A DNA stretch of 64,000 nucleotides from Rhodoblastus sp963804045 (lineage in GTDB: Bacteria > Pseudomonadota > Alphaproteobacteria > Rhizobiales > Beijerinckiaceae), in the NCBI GenBank assembly GCA_963804045.1, contig CAWDOR010000019.1, forward strand, positions 1-64,000, given 5' to 3'. This document shows, in pieces, positions 1-9,366 of this stretch. Below the pieces are notes generated by a model. That model saw nothing but the letters and a program-made list of their open reading frames with translations. It was not told where the DNA came from and searched no databases. The position numbers and the translations under genes were made by a program. Every line of letters begins with the position of its first letter. The stretch's first letter is position 1.

Positions 1-527
1 CTGCTGACGCCGCCAGCCGTCTGGCGCAGGACCACTGGACCGGCGCAGCCATGCGCCTTGGCCGCCGCCTCGATGTGGCGGCTGGTGGCGGTCAGGCCGA
101 ACAGATCGACTTCGACCGGCAGCTTGAATTTGCCGAGCTGGGGCGCTTCCTTCGACGCATCGGTGATGACCACCATGCGTTTCGACGCCGCCGCGACAAT
201 TTTCTCGCGCAGCAGCGCGCCGCCGCCGCCCTTGATCAGGCGCAGCGCCGGATCGAATTCGTCGGCGCCGTCCACGGTCAGATCGAGTTCCGGCGTCTCG
301 TCCAAAGTCGAGAGTTTTATCCGCCAACCCTCCGCTTGCGCGCGGGTGCGCTCCGATGTCGGCACACAGATCACGTCGAGCCCGTCGCGGACCTTCTCGC
401 CGATGCAATCGACGAAATGCGCGGCGGTGGAGCCGGTGCCGAGGCCGAGCCTCATGCCGGGACGGACCAAAGCGGCGGCGCGTTCCGCCGCCTGACGCTT
501 AAGCAGTTCGATTGGAGAAAGTGGCAA
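1..527 (-). CDS. rpiA: Ribose-5-phosphate isomerase A, 3' end cut by window edge
   Basis: Interconverts ribose-5-phosphate and ribulose-5-phosphate in the cytoplasmic pentose phosphate pathway. Translating the minus strand gives 175 residues with the RpiA landmarks in order: the GTGSTAAHFV phosphate-binding loop near residues 30-39, the catalytic DGADE motif near 86-90 and KGGGGALLREK near 99-109. The likely start is a TTG at 527, with a purine-rich AGGGGG six bases upstream; there is no better ATG. Family members are about 220-235 residues, so roughly 50 C-terminal residues lie before base 1. It is divergent from the nitronate monooxygenase gene. Identity is secure; the start codon is less so. 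Confidence 0.93.
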   Translation of the reverse strand, partial: MPLSPIELLKRQAAERAAALVRPGMRLGLGTGSTAAHFVDCIGEKVRDGLDVICVPTSERTRAQAEGWRIKLSTLDETPELDLTVDGADEFDPALRLIKGGGGALLREKIVAAASKRMVVITDASKEAPQLGKFKLPVEVDLFGLTATSRHIEAAAKAHGCAGPVVLRQTAGGVS

Positions 528-636
528 GGCAGGCCCCCTGTTTGCTCCTAGGCCTAACGGCTGAGGCCGGGAAAGGCAATCCGGGCCTTGTTGTCGCAGG
601 GGCGATATAGGAATTTGGTGAACGCAAGGAGGCGTC

Positions 637-1745
637 ATGAACTGGAACATTTCGGACCTGCCCATCATCCAGGCGCCCCTCGCGGGCGCGCAGGACGCCG
701 GTCTCGCCACCGCCGTTTGCAAGGTCGGCGCGCTCGGCTCGCTGCCTTGCGCCATGCTGGGCGCCGCGCAGATTCGCGAGCAGGCCGCCGCGATACGCGC
801 CGAAACCGCCGCGCCCTTCAATCTGAATTTCTTCGCCCACCGCCCGCCAGAGCCGGACGAGTCGGCTCTGGCTCGCTGGAGCGAGACGCTGGCGCCCTAT
901 TATCGCGAGCTGGGACTCGACCCTGCGGCGCTTACGCCAACCGCGCTGCGAAAACCTTTTGACGACGAATTTTGCGGCTTGGTCGAGGACGTCAGGCCCG
1001 CCGTCGTCAGTTTCCATTTCGGCCTGCCCGTCCCCACTCTTTTGGCGCGCGTCAGGAACGCTGGCGCCAGGATTTTTGGTTGCGCCACCACGGTCGCCGA
1101 GGCGGTCTGGCTGGAACGGCAAGGCGTCGATGCGATTATCGCCCAGGGCGCCGAAGCCGGCGGCCATCGCGGCATGTTCCTCACCGACGAGATCGCCGAA
1201 CAACCGGGTCTTTTCGCCCTTCTGCCGCAAATCGCTTCCGCCGTGCGCCTGCCGGTGATCGCGGCGGGCGGGGTCGCCGATGGCCGGGGCGTCGCCGCCG
1301 CCTTCGCGCTGGGCGCCGCCGCCGTTCAGGTCGGCACTGCTTACCTGCGCACGCCGCAGGCGAAAATTTCCGCCGCCTTCCGCGCCGCTCTGGCGCAGGC
1401 GCAGGACGATTCGACGCAAGTGACGCGGCTGTTTTCGGGCGCCCGGCGCGGGGGATCGTCAACCGGCTGATGCGCGAACTCGGCGCGATGAGCCCGGTCG
1501 CGCCCGCCTTCCCGCTCGCCTCGGCGGCGCTGGCGCCCCTGCGCGCCGCTGCGGAAGCGCGCGGGAGCGGCGATTTTTCGCCGCTCTGGTCCGGTCAGGC
1601 GGCGGCTTTGGCGCGCGAGGAGGATGCGGGAGAAATGACCCTGCGGCTTTGGCGCGAGGCGCAAGCTGTCGCCGGCGCCCTGCCGGACAAAATTGGCCCT
1701 GCTGAGCGTAGGGGCCGGTTAAATGGGCTCTCGATCGGCGACTAG
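637..1745 (+). CDS. Nitronate monooxygenase (2-nitropropane dioxygenase family), one frameshift
   Basis: FMN-dependent enzyme of the family that oxidises alkyl nitronates. The start has a strong AAGGAGG ribosome site five bases upstream. An N-terminal PIIQAPLAG-like strand, the IIAQGAEAGGHRG segment with the probable catalytic His near residue 178, and the FMN phosphate-binding AAGGVADGRG loop are visible. The reading frame breaks near 1438-1446: the conserved continuation (FSGRPARGIVNRLM, then an alpha-helical tail) is found in another frame, as if one C were missing. Adding one base gives 369 residues, normal for the family. A sequencing indel is more likely than a decayed gene, because both sides keep clean coding sequence. 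Confidence 0.85.
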
Positions 1746-1875
1746 GGACTATTGCGCTCGGGGGGCCGAGAATGGCGATCGACGCCGCCGCCATTTCGAC
1801 CATGGCGGTCCCGGCGTCTGCCCTTCGCCACGGTTTTCTTTCGACCGGCTGAAAGCTGCGCGAAAAATTGCGCGC

Positions 1876-2341
1876 TTATTTCCCACCGGAGAATTGCGTG
1901 TGGGCGCTGACCGCGGAGGCGCGGTCGGTCGCGGTGGTTTTGCTGTCGGACAGCTCCACCGTCGGCAGGCAGTTCGGCTGACAAATGTAGCTTTCGCGAT
2001 CGACGCCTTTTTGCACCAGCAAATCGGCGTGTTCGGAGCCGACGCGAATGATCCATTCGCCCAGCATATTGCCTTCGGAGTCCAGCGCGATGAGATTGGT
2101 TTCGCCGAAGCTCTTGCCGGTGATGATTCCCATGCCGCTGTTTTTCAGCATGGTGACATCGGCAATGCCGGGCTGGCCGATGACGAGAGTTCTGGGTCTT
2201 GTCGGGAATGCGCGCGATGCGCGCCCTGTCGACCGTCACCAGAACCAGATCGCGCGTGGCGGCGACGACCTGCGCCGACGCCAACAGGCTGGCGAGCGCC
2301 AGCGTCCCGCTCAAAATACGCGCAGCCGCGTGAAAACGCAT
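1876..2341 (-). CDS. Secreted protein with pilus-assembly N-terminal domain, one frameshift
   Basis: A small periplasmic protein resembling the N-terminal domain of CpaC/RcpA secretins (T2SS-T3SS_pil_N type), without any secretin barrel. ATG at 2341 has GAGGAG six bases upstream and is followed by a signal peptide (MRFHAAARILSG... to about residue 28). The frame changes near 2188-2197; after it come the family-like segments TLVIGQPGIADVTML and GKSFGETNLIALDSEG. Removing one base gives 154 residues. It is divergent from the first Flp pilin gene, which suggests a role in Tad pilus biogenesis. It ends with a Cys pair (YICQPNC). The exact function is not known. Confidence 0.72.
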
Positions 2342-2688
2342 GAATGTCTCCTCAACCCCTTGGCGAGCCTCGAATGCAATTAAACGCGAATTTGGTGAAG
2401 GATTACTAAATTTTTCAAACGCCGTGACACGGTCTCTCTTTTCGGAGCCTATGGTTATAAGAGGCGATTGCTGGCGATACGCTTGGGAAGGCTGTGCGGA
2501 CGGTCTTGAGGGGGGCGTCGGCGCGAAAGCGACCGATCAAAAAAACGTTTTGGTCACCCAGTTTTCGCGAGTTTTGGATTCGCGCCCTGCGTTAACCCAA
2601 CGGCAAGAGCTTCCGCCTTACCTTGCGGATGTCAGCGCCGGTCCCGAGCAGTTCCTGGGGCTGACGTTCAGTCTAGTAGGAGTTTCAC
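2342..2688. other. Intergenic region between the pilus N-domain gene and flp1
   Basis: A 347-base divergent region. It holds a strong ribosome site (TAGGAG, 2676-2681) for the first pilin and a GTTAACCC element at 2589-2596 that resembles a CtrA half-site. No convincing ORF with family resemblance, tRNA or terminator is seen. The two promoters of this divergent pair must lie here, but no clear -35/-10 pair could be assigned. Confidence 0.5.
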
Positions 2689-2853
2689 ATGAAGTCGCTT
2701 TTCGCCCGTTTCGTGAAGGATGAGTCCGGCGCCACCGCCATTGAATATGGCCTGATCGCCGCTCTGATCTCGGTCGTCTGCATCGTCACCATGACCGCCG
2801 TCGGCTCGAAGTTGAACGCCAAGTTCACGTCGGTTTCCAACGGCCTGAACTAA
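2689..2853 (+). CDS. flp: Flp/Fap type IVb pilin, copy 1
   Basis: Major structural subunit of the Tad adhesive pilus, 54 residues. It has a short basic leader, the prepilin cleavage and Flp motif ESGATAIEYGLIAALI (cleavage expected after the Gly at residue 14), one hydrophobic helix and a C-terminal tail ending SNGLN. ATG is preceded by TAGGAG at good spacing. The gene is too short for normal ORF cut-offs. A strong terminator follows 33 bases after the stop, so it may be expressed as a short abundant transcript. CpaA, encoded downstream, is the likely leader peptidase. Confidence 0.96.
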   Translation: MKSLFARFVKDESGATAIEYGLIAALISVVCIVTMTAVGSKLNAKFTSVSNGLN

Positions 2854-2886
2854 TCGGCATAGCCGCCATCTCGGCGGAAGACGAGA

Positions 2887-2915
2887 AACGGCCCCCGCGA
2901 GGGGGCCGTTTTTTT
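2887..2915 (+). terminator. Rho-independent terminator after flp1
   Basis: A perfect 10-bp stem (2887-2896 with 2901-2910), GCGA tetraloop and a run of seven T residues. It ends the first pilin transcript. Confidence 0.93.
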
Positions 2916-3553
2916 GTTGCCGGGCCAGCATGGTTGAAATTGTATAACAATCTGTTTTTCAAAAATAAAAATTAAAATTCGGACTCGCTGTTTTCTGATC
3001 TCGTCCAGCCGAAGGCTCGATTTGCCCGTCCCATGGATCGCGGCGTGAAGGGTGGGCCTAGGGTCGCCCGCGCGCCGCCGCCGCCGACAGGAACTTTGGG
3101 CGCCGCCCCTTGCCACGCGAACCGAATATTGGCCTTCCCGGGCGGGACCGGCTTGTCGATGACTCGCGATTTCAAACGCGACAAAGGGACCGTCGCAGGC
3201 CAAATGCGCAATCCAATCCGGTGGCGGGAGAGCCAACGCTTCATTTCATGGCCTGGAGATAATATCTTGATATGGCCTCGCATATACGTAGATCTTCAAT
3301 GCATTCTCGGTGAAATAACGTTCATGTTCACACATATCCGCATCATAAAATAACAAAAACACAAAAACAAATAGAAATAACGCTACGTAAGAAGCATTAC
3401 TAACGTAATATACGACGGATCTGGCTGGAAACGGAGAATTTATATTCAATTTGCTCATTAACTTCAAAGAAAGACGTGGCGATTATTGTCAATTTGTCGC
3501 CGCGCCGTCGAGGCACCTTCGCGCGCCGATGCAGATCCATGTTGGAGTGAATT
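2916..3553. other. Long AT-rich spacer between the two pilin genes
   Basis: About 640 bases without a supportable gene. The first half has normal GC content. From about 3240 to 3460 the sequence becomes strongly AT-rich, with A-tracts near 3345-3375 and several TACGTAA/AACGTAAT elements near 3390-3410. This base composition differs from the surrounding genome. It most likely holds the flp2 promoter and upstream activating sequence, or a trace of transferred DNA. Short ORFs here have no recognisable features. Confidence 0.4.
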
Positions 3554-3718
3554 ATGAAGTCGCTGCTTATCCGTTTCGCCAAGGATCAATCCGGCGCCAC
3601 AGCCATTGAATATGGCCTGATCGCCGCTTTGATCTCCGTCGCCGCGATCACGACCCTGTCCACCGTCGGTTCGAAGTTGAACGCCAAGTTCACCTCGATC
3701 TCGAATGGCCTGAACTGA
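3554..3718 (+). CDS. flp: Flp/Fap type IVb pilin, copy 2
   Basis: Second pilin, 54 residues, with the same MKSL... leader, the QSGATAIEYGLIAALI motif and an almost identical C-terminus to copy 1 (43 of 54 positions identical by eye). The differences cluster in the leader and in residues 30-37 of the hydrophobic helix. A TTGGAG ribosome site precedes the ATG. It carries its own terminator. It is either a duplicated major pilin or an alternative subunit expressed under other conditions. Confidence 0.96.
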   Translation: MKSLLIRFAKDQSGATAIEYGLIAALISVAAITTLSTVGSKLNAKFTSISNGLN

Positions 3719-4111
3719 GTCCGATCATCCGGCGAAATCACGGGTCCGTTTCGGCTGGAGCAACAGCCGCACGCCCATCGCCGGCTGAGTTTTGCAAAGG
3801 CCCCGACAATGTTCGGGGCCTTTGTCACATGATTGGCTCTTGCTTTCCGCCTGGCGCGAGCGAGACTCCGTCAGCATGGGCGTCGTTCGACGCCCTGTTC
3901 ACGCGCCGGTTCAGTCGGACGGATGTCCTTCGTACTGTCCGTTCGGCGTGGGCATCGATCATTTTCCGGGGCCGATGGGTCTTGTCGCCGCGCGCCCAAG
4001 GCTTTCGGATGCGAATCGCCTCCCTCGCCGCGGCAAAACCGGCGCGCGGGTAACGAATGCTTCACTTGCGCGCGCGATGATCCGGTCGCCGATTCCCATC
4101 CGGACACGCCC
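3719..4111. other. Intergenic region flp2-cpaA
   Basis: 393 bases holding the flp2 terminator. After 3829 there are open frames in several phases, but none looks like a known protein, and the long plus-strand frame merely runs into cpaA. No other structure was seen. Confidence 0.4.
3795..3824 (+). terminator. Hairpin terminator after flp2
   Basis: A perfect 12-bp stem (3795-3806 with 3813-3824) around a CAATGT loop. The trailing T-run is short (TTTG), so termination may be partial. Confidence 0.75.
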
Positions 4112-4618
4112 ATGCTCGATTTTCTGACGCTCGCCATATTTCCCGCCTTGATGGCCTATGCGGCCTTCTCGGACCTGTTCACCATGACGATCTCGAATTG
4201 GATCTCGCTGGCGCTGGTCGCGGCCTTCGTCCTGCTCGCCATGGTCATCGGGCTGCCAGGTTCAGTCATTCTGGCCCATCTGGCCTGCGGCTTCGGCGTT
4301 CTGATCGTGGCTTTCGTGCTCTTCGCCTGCGGCCAGATCGGTGGCGGCGACGCCAAATTCGCCGCCACCACCGCGGTCTGGCTTGGCTTCGAGCATCTCG
4401 CCGAATATAGCCTCGGCGCGTCGCTGCTGGGTGGCGCGCTGACCCTGGCCATCCTGCAATTTCGTCGCTGGCCGCTGCCGCAATGGGCGCTGGCCCGCGA
4501 TTGGATCGCCCGCCTGCACAACAAGGAAGTTGGCGTGCCCTATGGCATCGCCCTGGCGGTGATGGGGATGGTCCTCTATCCGGACTCGTTGCTGTTTCTC
4601 AAGACCATGGGCGTTTGA
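4112..4618 (+). CDS. cpaA: Prepilin peptidase CpaA (TadV)
   Basis: Inner-membrane aspartyl protease of the A24 family that cuts the leader from Flp pilins. The 168-residue product is almost all membrane helices. It carries the two catalytic aspartates: the first in YAAFSDLFTM near residue 19 and the second in the GGGDAKF motif near 76. The ATG at 4112 was chosen because the longer upstream frame lacks any conserved sequence. It lacks the N-terminal methylase domain of PilD, as expected for CpaA/TadV. A strong terminator separates it from cpaB. Confidence 0.93.
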   Translation: MLDFLTLAIFPALMAYAAFSDLFTMTISNWISLALVAAFVLLAMVIGLPGSVILAHLACGFGVLIVAFVLFACGQIGGGDAKFAATTAVWLGFEHLAEYSLGASLLGGALTLAILQFRRWPLPQWALARDWIARLHNKEVGVPYGIALAVMGMVLYPDSLLFLKTMGV

Positions 4619-4659
4619 GGCGAAAGCCGCCCAGCCTCGAACGTTAAAATGACGCATGG

Positions 4660-4700
4660 AAAGGACCGGAGCGCGGCGACCCGCGCTCCGGTCCTTTTTT
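4660..4700 (+). terminator. Rho-independent terminator after cpaA
   Basis: A 17-bp perfect stem (4660-4676 with 4681-4697), CGAC loop and six T residues. It separates pilin and peptidase genes from the cpaB-tadC operon. Confidence 0.93.
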
Positions 4701-4899
4701 ATGCGCCGGCTTTTTCGGCAGCCAGTGGCAATTGCCTATATTTCATGGACTTGTCCGCGTCCCCGGGCTTCGGTCCCGAGCCAGGAAAAATGACGATGCG
4801 TAAGATGCGTGACGATCCATTAACCTTAATTTGACTTTTCCCTGTTTGAATCCATTCAAAGGCTCTGTCCCTGAGCCCAGCGTGGATCGTTGTAAAGCC

Positions 4900-5718
4900 A
4901 TGAAAAAAGCTCGGCTGATCGCCATGGGGTTTGTCGCTTTGTGCGGCATTGGCGTTGTTTATCTGATCATGGACAAGCCGGAGCCGGCGCCGGCGCCCCT
5001 GCCCGTCCCGGTCGCCGTCGCGCCGCCGCCGCCCAAGGATCAGATCCTTGTCGCCAGCCATGAATTGAATTTCGGCGCGGTGATTCAGCCCGCCGACGTG
5101 GCCTGGCACGACTGGCCCAAGGATTCGGTTCTGCCGGGCACGATCCGGAAATCCGAGCGGCCCAACGCCGTTGAAGACGTCAAGGATTTGGTGATTCGCG
5201 GCGCCTTCCTGCCGGGCGAACCGATTCGCAGCGAGAAATTGTTCAAGGGCGCCTCGTCCGGCTTCCTCTCTGCCATTCTGGCGCCGGGCTATCGCGCCGT
5301 CGCCATCAATATCGAAGGCAGCGGCGCGACGACGGCCGGCAATTTCGTCCTGCCCAACGATCGCGTCGACGTCATTCACATTTACCGCGACGACGAAGCC
5401 GCCAAGAGCGGCGCCGGCGACGCCTTTGTCTCCGAAACCCTGGTCACCAATGTCCGCGTTCTCGCGATCGGCCAGAACGCCAATGACAAGGGCGGACCGC
5501 CGACCGTCGGCGGCTCGACCGCGACGCTGGAGCTCGACCCGCATCAGGCCGAGACCATCATTCTCGCCCAGCGCGTCGGACAATTGTCCCTGGTGCTGCG
5601 CTCCATGCAGGACAGCGCCAAACAGGCGGGCGGTTCGGTCTCCGTGGCTCAGGAAAGCCGCGACCGGGGCGTCACCATCGTTCGCGCCGGAATCGCCACC
5701 CAATCACGCGGCAAATGA
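4900..5718 (+). CDS. cpaB: Flp pilus assembly protein CpaB (RcpC)
   Basis: Periplasmic Tad component thought to work with the secretin. The 272-residue product has one N-terminal membrane helix (about residues 7-26), a Pro/Ala-rich linker and an SAF domain (starting ILVASHELNFGAVI) with the RcpC-type C-terminal region (VLPNDRVDVIHIY). ATG 4900 is preferred over an upstream in-frame ATG at 4831 because the hydrophobic helix then sits right at the N-terminus. It is the first gene of the cpaB-C-D-E-F-tadB-C operon. The upstream spacer holds TTAACC at 4820-4825 and a TTGACT element. Confidence 0.93.
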   Translation: MKKARLIAMGFVALCGIGVVYLIMDKPEPAPAPLPVPVAVAPPPPKDQILVASHELNFGAVIQPADVAWHDWPKDSVLPGTIRKSERPNAVEDVKDLVIRGAFLPGEPIRSEKLFKGASSGFLSAILAPGYRAVAINIEGSGATTAGNFVLPNDRVDVIHIYRDDEAAKSGAGDAFVSETLVTNVRVLAIGQNANDKGGPPTVGGSTATLELDPHQAETIILAQRVGQLSLVLRSMQDSAKQAGGSVSVAQESRDRGVTIVRAGIATQSRGK

Positions 5719-5768
5719 TCCGCCGCCCGCTCGCGATCTGGCGGGCGCCGTCTTTGGAGTTGAAGGAA

Positions 5769-7248
5769 ATGCACATGACGCGTCCCTGCCTGATTGGTGG
5801 ACTGGCGGCCCTGCTGAGCCTGACGGCGCCTGCCTTTTCGGAGCCGGCCCCCAAGGCCGGCGATGGCGAAGTCCTGAGTTTCGCTGGCGAAAACGCCATG
5901 CGGCGCATCAACATGGGCGTCGGCAAGTCGGTCATTCTCGAATTGCCAGCCGACGCGGGCGAAATCTTCATCGGCAATCCCGCCGTCGCCAACGCCGTCG
6001 TGCGTTCCGCACGGAAAATCTATGTGATCGGTCAGGCGACCGGCCAGACCACGATCTACGCCATGGACAAGCAGGGCAAGCGCATCGCCGCGCTGGAAAT
6101 TTCGATCGGCCGCGACATCGGCGAATTGCAGAACATCCTGCGCGCCGCCATGCCCAACGCCAGGATCACCGCGCGAACCGTCAACGATTCGATCATCCTG
6201 ACCGGCGAAGTCGAGTCCGCCCTGGAAATGCAGACGGCGCTGGACATCGCCAAGGGTTTTGTCGACGCCACCAACAATCTTCAAGGCAGCGGCCCGCAGG
6301 CGGCGAAGGTCGGCCAGACCGTCAACGCCATGACCATTCGCGGCCGCGACCAGGTGATGATCAAGGTGTCCATCGCCGAGGTTCAGCGCAATGTCGCCAA
6401 GCAGCTCGGGCTCAGCGCCTCGACGCTCGCGGGCAATTGGGGCTCCTTCACCCAGCAGAACGCCTTTTCCATCGCCGGCGCGCCGATCAGCACGGGCGCC
6501 TTGAACACCGTGTCGAAATTCGGCGGCGCCTGGTCGCTCGCCAGCACGATTCAGGCTTTCGAGCGCAACGGCGTCGCCCGCATGCTCGCCGAGCCGACGG
6601 TCACCGCGGTGTCAGGCGAAATCGGCGAAATTCACGGTCGGCGGCGAAATCCCGATCTCCGGCGGCGTGGTCTGTTCCGGCGCGACCGGCTCCGGCGCCT
6701 CGGGTTCGACCACCGCCTATTGCGCGCCGAGCATCAACTACAAGACCTATGGCGTGACGCTCAACTTCACCCCGATCGTTCTCACCGACGGCCGCATCTC
6801 CCTGCGTCTGGCCACCGAAGTGACGGACATCGATCCTTCCAATTCCGTGTCGATCGCTGGCGAATCGGTGCCCGGCTTCCGCACCCGCCGGCATGAAACC
6901 ACCGTCGAATTGCCCACCGGCGGCTCGATCGCCACGGCGGGCCTGATCCAATCCTCAACCAATCAGGCGATCAACGGCGTCCCCGGCGCGATGAATTTGC
7001 CGATCCTGGGCACGCTGTTTCGCTCACGGGATTATCAGCGCCAGGAAACCGAGCTGATGATCATCGTCACGCCCTATATCGCCAAGAGCGTGACCGCCAA
7101 TGCGCTCGCCAAGCCGGACGATAATTACACCGACTTCAACGATCCGCAGGCCTGGCTGCTCGGGCGGGTCAACAAGCTCTATTCGACGGCCGACAATCCC
7201 GAAGCCGCGAAACATTTCAACGGCCGTGTCGGCTTCATCCATGACTGA
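5769..7248 (+). CDS. cpaC: Outer-membrane secretin CpaC (RcpA), one frameshift
   Basis: Forms the outer-membrane channel of the Tad pilus. The start at 5769 or 5775 follows an AAGGA site and leads into a signal peptide (LIGGLAALLSLTAPAFS). A pilus N-domain (about 35-130), a BON-like segment and the secretin core follow, ending with PILGTLFRSRDYQRQETELM. The frame breaks at 6618-6621, where GAAATCGG stands for an expected GAATCGG. In the corrected frame the family motif reads SGESAKFTVGGEIPIS. Removing one base gives 492 residues, a normal secretin length. An indel in the sequence is more likely than loss of function, since the rest of the operon is intact. Confidence 0.9.
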
Positions 7249-7276
7249 GCCCCGTCGCCCGCAAAACCCATCTCGA

Positions 7277-8030
7277 ATGGACCTCGCCATGCCCAATTCT
7301 CGCTCGCAATCGACATTTCGCGACGGTTTGATCAGCAAGCTCAAACTGGCCGCGCTCTTGGCGCTGGCGCCGCTCGCCGCCTGTTCCGGCGCGGATCGCG
7401 TCGTCACCGGCTCGGTTCAGAACCAGGATTACAAGGCCCGCCATCCGATCGAACTGGCCAATAGCCGCGCCACGCTCGACGTGATCCCCGATGTTCACGC
7501 TGGCGCGCTCGATCAGCGCAGCCACCGACAGGTCGTGGAATTCGCGAGGGAATACACCCATACCGGCAATGGCGACATCGCCATCGCCCTGCCGCAGGAC
7601 GGTCCCAACGCGGCGCGGCCGCGCCGCGCTCCCCGGCATTCGCCGCGCCTTGGTCGATGGCGGCGCGCGCGGCTATATCCAGGTCTCCTCCTATCCAATC
7701 GCCGATCCCGGCGTCGCCGCTCCGGTTCGCCTGTCCTACGCCACGCTGGTCGCCCGCACCCGCACGCGCTGCGGCCAATGGCCCAACGATCTCGCCTCGG
7801 GCAATTCGACCGAGGGGTGGGACAACAAGCCCTATTGGAATTTCGGCTGCGCCTCCCAGCAGATGACCGCCGCGCAGGTCGCCGACCCCCGCGATCTCGT
7901 CGCTCCCGCAGCGACCACGCCGCCGGATTCATGGATGCGCGGACGCGGCATCGTCGCCATTCGCCAGGGCCAGGATCCCGGCACGAGCTGGAAAACCCAG
8001 AACAGCAATATCGGCGGCGTAGGGAATTGA
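7277..8030 (+). CDS. cpaD: Tad pilus lipoprotein CpaD, one frameshift
   Basis: Outer-membrane lipoprotein that supports the CpaC secretin. The N-terminus (ATG 7277 or 7289) has a lipoprotein signal ending LAPLAAC, acylated Cys about residue 37. The C-terminal half has the CpaD family features CGQWPNDLA and NKPYWNFGCASQQ, found in a different frame from the first half. The shift lies in the GC-rich run at 7609-7625. Removing one base joins the two halves to 250 residues, the usual size. Confidence 0.88.
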
Positions 8031-8049
8031 TGCATGACCAATCTGCTGC

Positions 8050-9279
8050 ATGAACTCATCGGAAGCGGCCTACGCGCAGATCGCGCCGGCCCCGCGCATT
8101 TCGCTCCAGGCTTTCTGCGAAACGCACGAACTCGCCAATCTGATCGGCGAGGCGGCGATCGACCGGCGCATGGAGAAAGCGCATGTGAAGGTGAACATGG
8201 GCGGCGCCAGCGCCGCCGTCGAAGCCTATCGCACCTCGCCGACGCCCAATGTCATCGTCATCGAGACCTCGTCGGGTCGCGAGGAGTTGATCGGACAATT
8301 GGAAAGCCTGGCGGAATTCTGCGATTCCGGCACCAAAGTCATCGTCGTCGGCAAGCTCAACGACATCACGCTTTATCGCGACCTGATCTCGCGCGGCGTG
8401 TCGGACTATCTGGTCCAGCCTTTCGGCGTGATGGATTTCATCGCCGCGCTTTCGGCGCAATATCATCATGACGCCACGGCGCCGCTCGGCCGCATCATCG
8501 CGGTGACCGGAACGAAGGGCGGCGTCGGCTCGTCCTGCATCGCGCATAATCTTGCATGGTCGATCTCCCGCGAGCTGGACGCGGCGACCGTGATCGTCGA
8601 TCTCGATCTGCCGTTCGGCACCGCGGGTCTCGATTTCAACCAGGACCCGCCGCAGGGCGTGGCCGAGGCGGTGTTCGCGCCGGATCGGCTCGACGCCAAT
8701 CTGGTCGACCGTCTCCTGTCCAAATGCACCGAAAAACTATCGATCCTCGCGGCGCCGGCCACCGTGGATCGCTGCTATGACTTTCAGGAAACCGCCTTTG
8801 ACGCGCTGATCGAGATCCTGCGCGCCTCGACGCCCTATATCGTGCTCGACGTGCCGCATATCTGGACCGCCTGGTCGCGGCGCCTGCTGGTCGGCGCCGA
8901 CGAGGTTCTGCTGGTCTCGGCGCCCGATCTCGCCGGCTTGCGCAACACCAAGAGCATGCTCGACACCCTGCGCGTCGCGCGCAAGAACGATCCCGCGCCC
9001 AGGCTGGCGCTCAATGGCGTCGGCATGCCCAAGCGCCCGGAAATCGCCATTGCCGATTTTGCCCGCGCCATCGAGGTCGAGCCGCTGGCGCAGGTGCCTT
9101 TCGACGCCAAATTATTCGGCTCGGCCGCCAATAACGGCCAGATGATCGCCGAAATCGACGAGTCGGAGAAAGTCACAGGCGTTTTCACCGATCTCGCCCG
9201 CGTTCTGACCGGACGCGCGCCGATCAAGCGGGAATCCAAGAGCTTCCTCGAGCCGCTGCTCGCGGTGTTCAAGGGCTGA
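8050..9279 (+). CDS. cpaE: Tad pilus localisation ATPase CpaE
   Basis: MinD/ParA-type cytoplasmic protein that places the pilus machine. The 409-residue product has an N-terminal receiver-like domain (about 15-140) followed by a MinD-like ATPase domain. The deviant Walker A reads TKGGVGSS with Lys near residue 156; the usual GKT/GKS lysine-threonine ending is replaced by SS. VIVDLDLPFG and YIVLDVPH follow as the strand motifs. It begins 19 bases after cpaD and is in the same operon. Confidence 0.93.
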   Translation: MNSSEAAYAQIAPAPRISLQAFCETHELANLIGEAAIDRRMEKAHVKVNMGGASAAVEAYRTSPTPNVIVIETSSGREELIGQLESLAEFCDSGTKVIVVGKLNDITLYRDLISRGVSDYLVQPFGVMDFIAALSAQYHHDATAPLGRIIAVTGTKGGVGSSCIAHNLAWSISRELDAATVIVDLDLPFGTAGLDFNQDPPQGVAEAVFAPDRLDANLVDRLLSKCTEKLSILAAPATVDRCYDFQETAFDALIEILRASTPYIVLDVPHIWTAWSRRLLVGADEVLLVSAPDLAGLRNTKSMLDTLRVARKNDPAPRLALNGVGMPKRPEIAIADFARAIEVEPLAQVPFDAKLFGSAANNGQMIAEIDESEKVTGVFTDLARVLTGRAPIKRESKSFLEPLLAVFKG

Positions 9280-9366
9280 GTCTTCGCGGCGGGGTCGCCG
9301 CGCGGCCTCGAATGAAATGGCGCCGGCATGAGGCCGGGGCTCTGTCGAAAGGGACTGTTGACGGAA

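Noticed and set aside
3246..3467. A 73-residue hydrophobic minus-strand ORF in the AT-rich spacer
   Set aside because: No ribosome site and no family resemblance; hydrophobicity follows from AT-rich codons.
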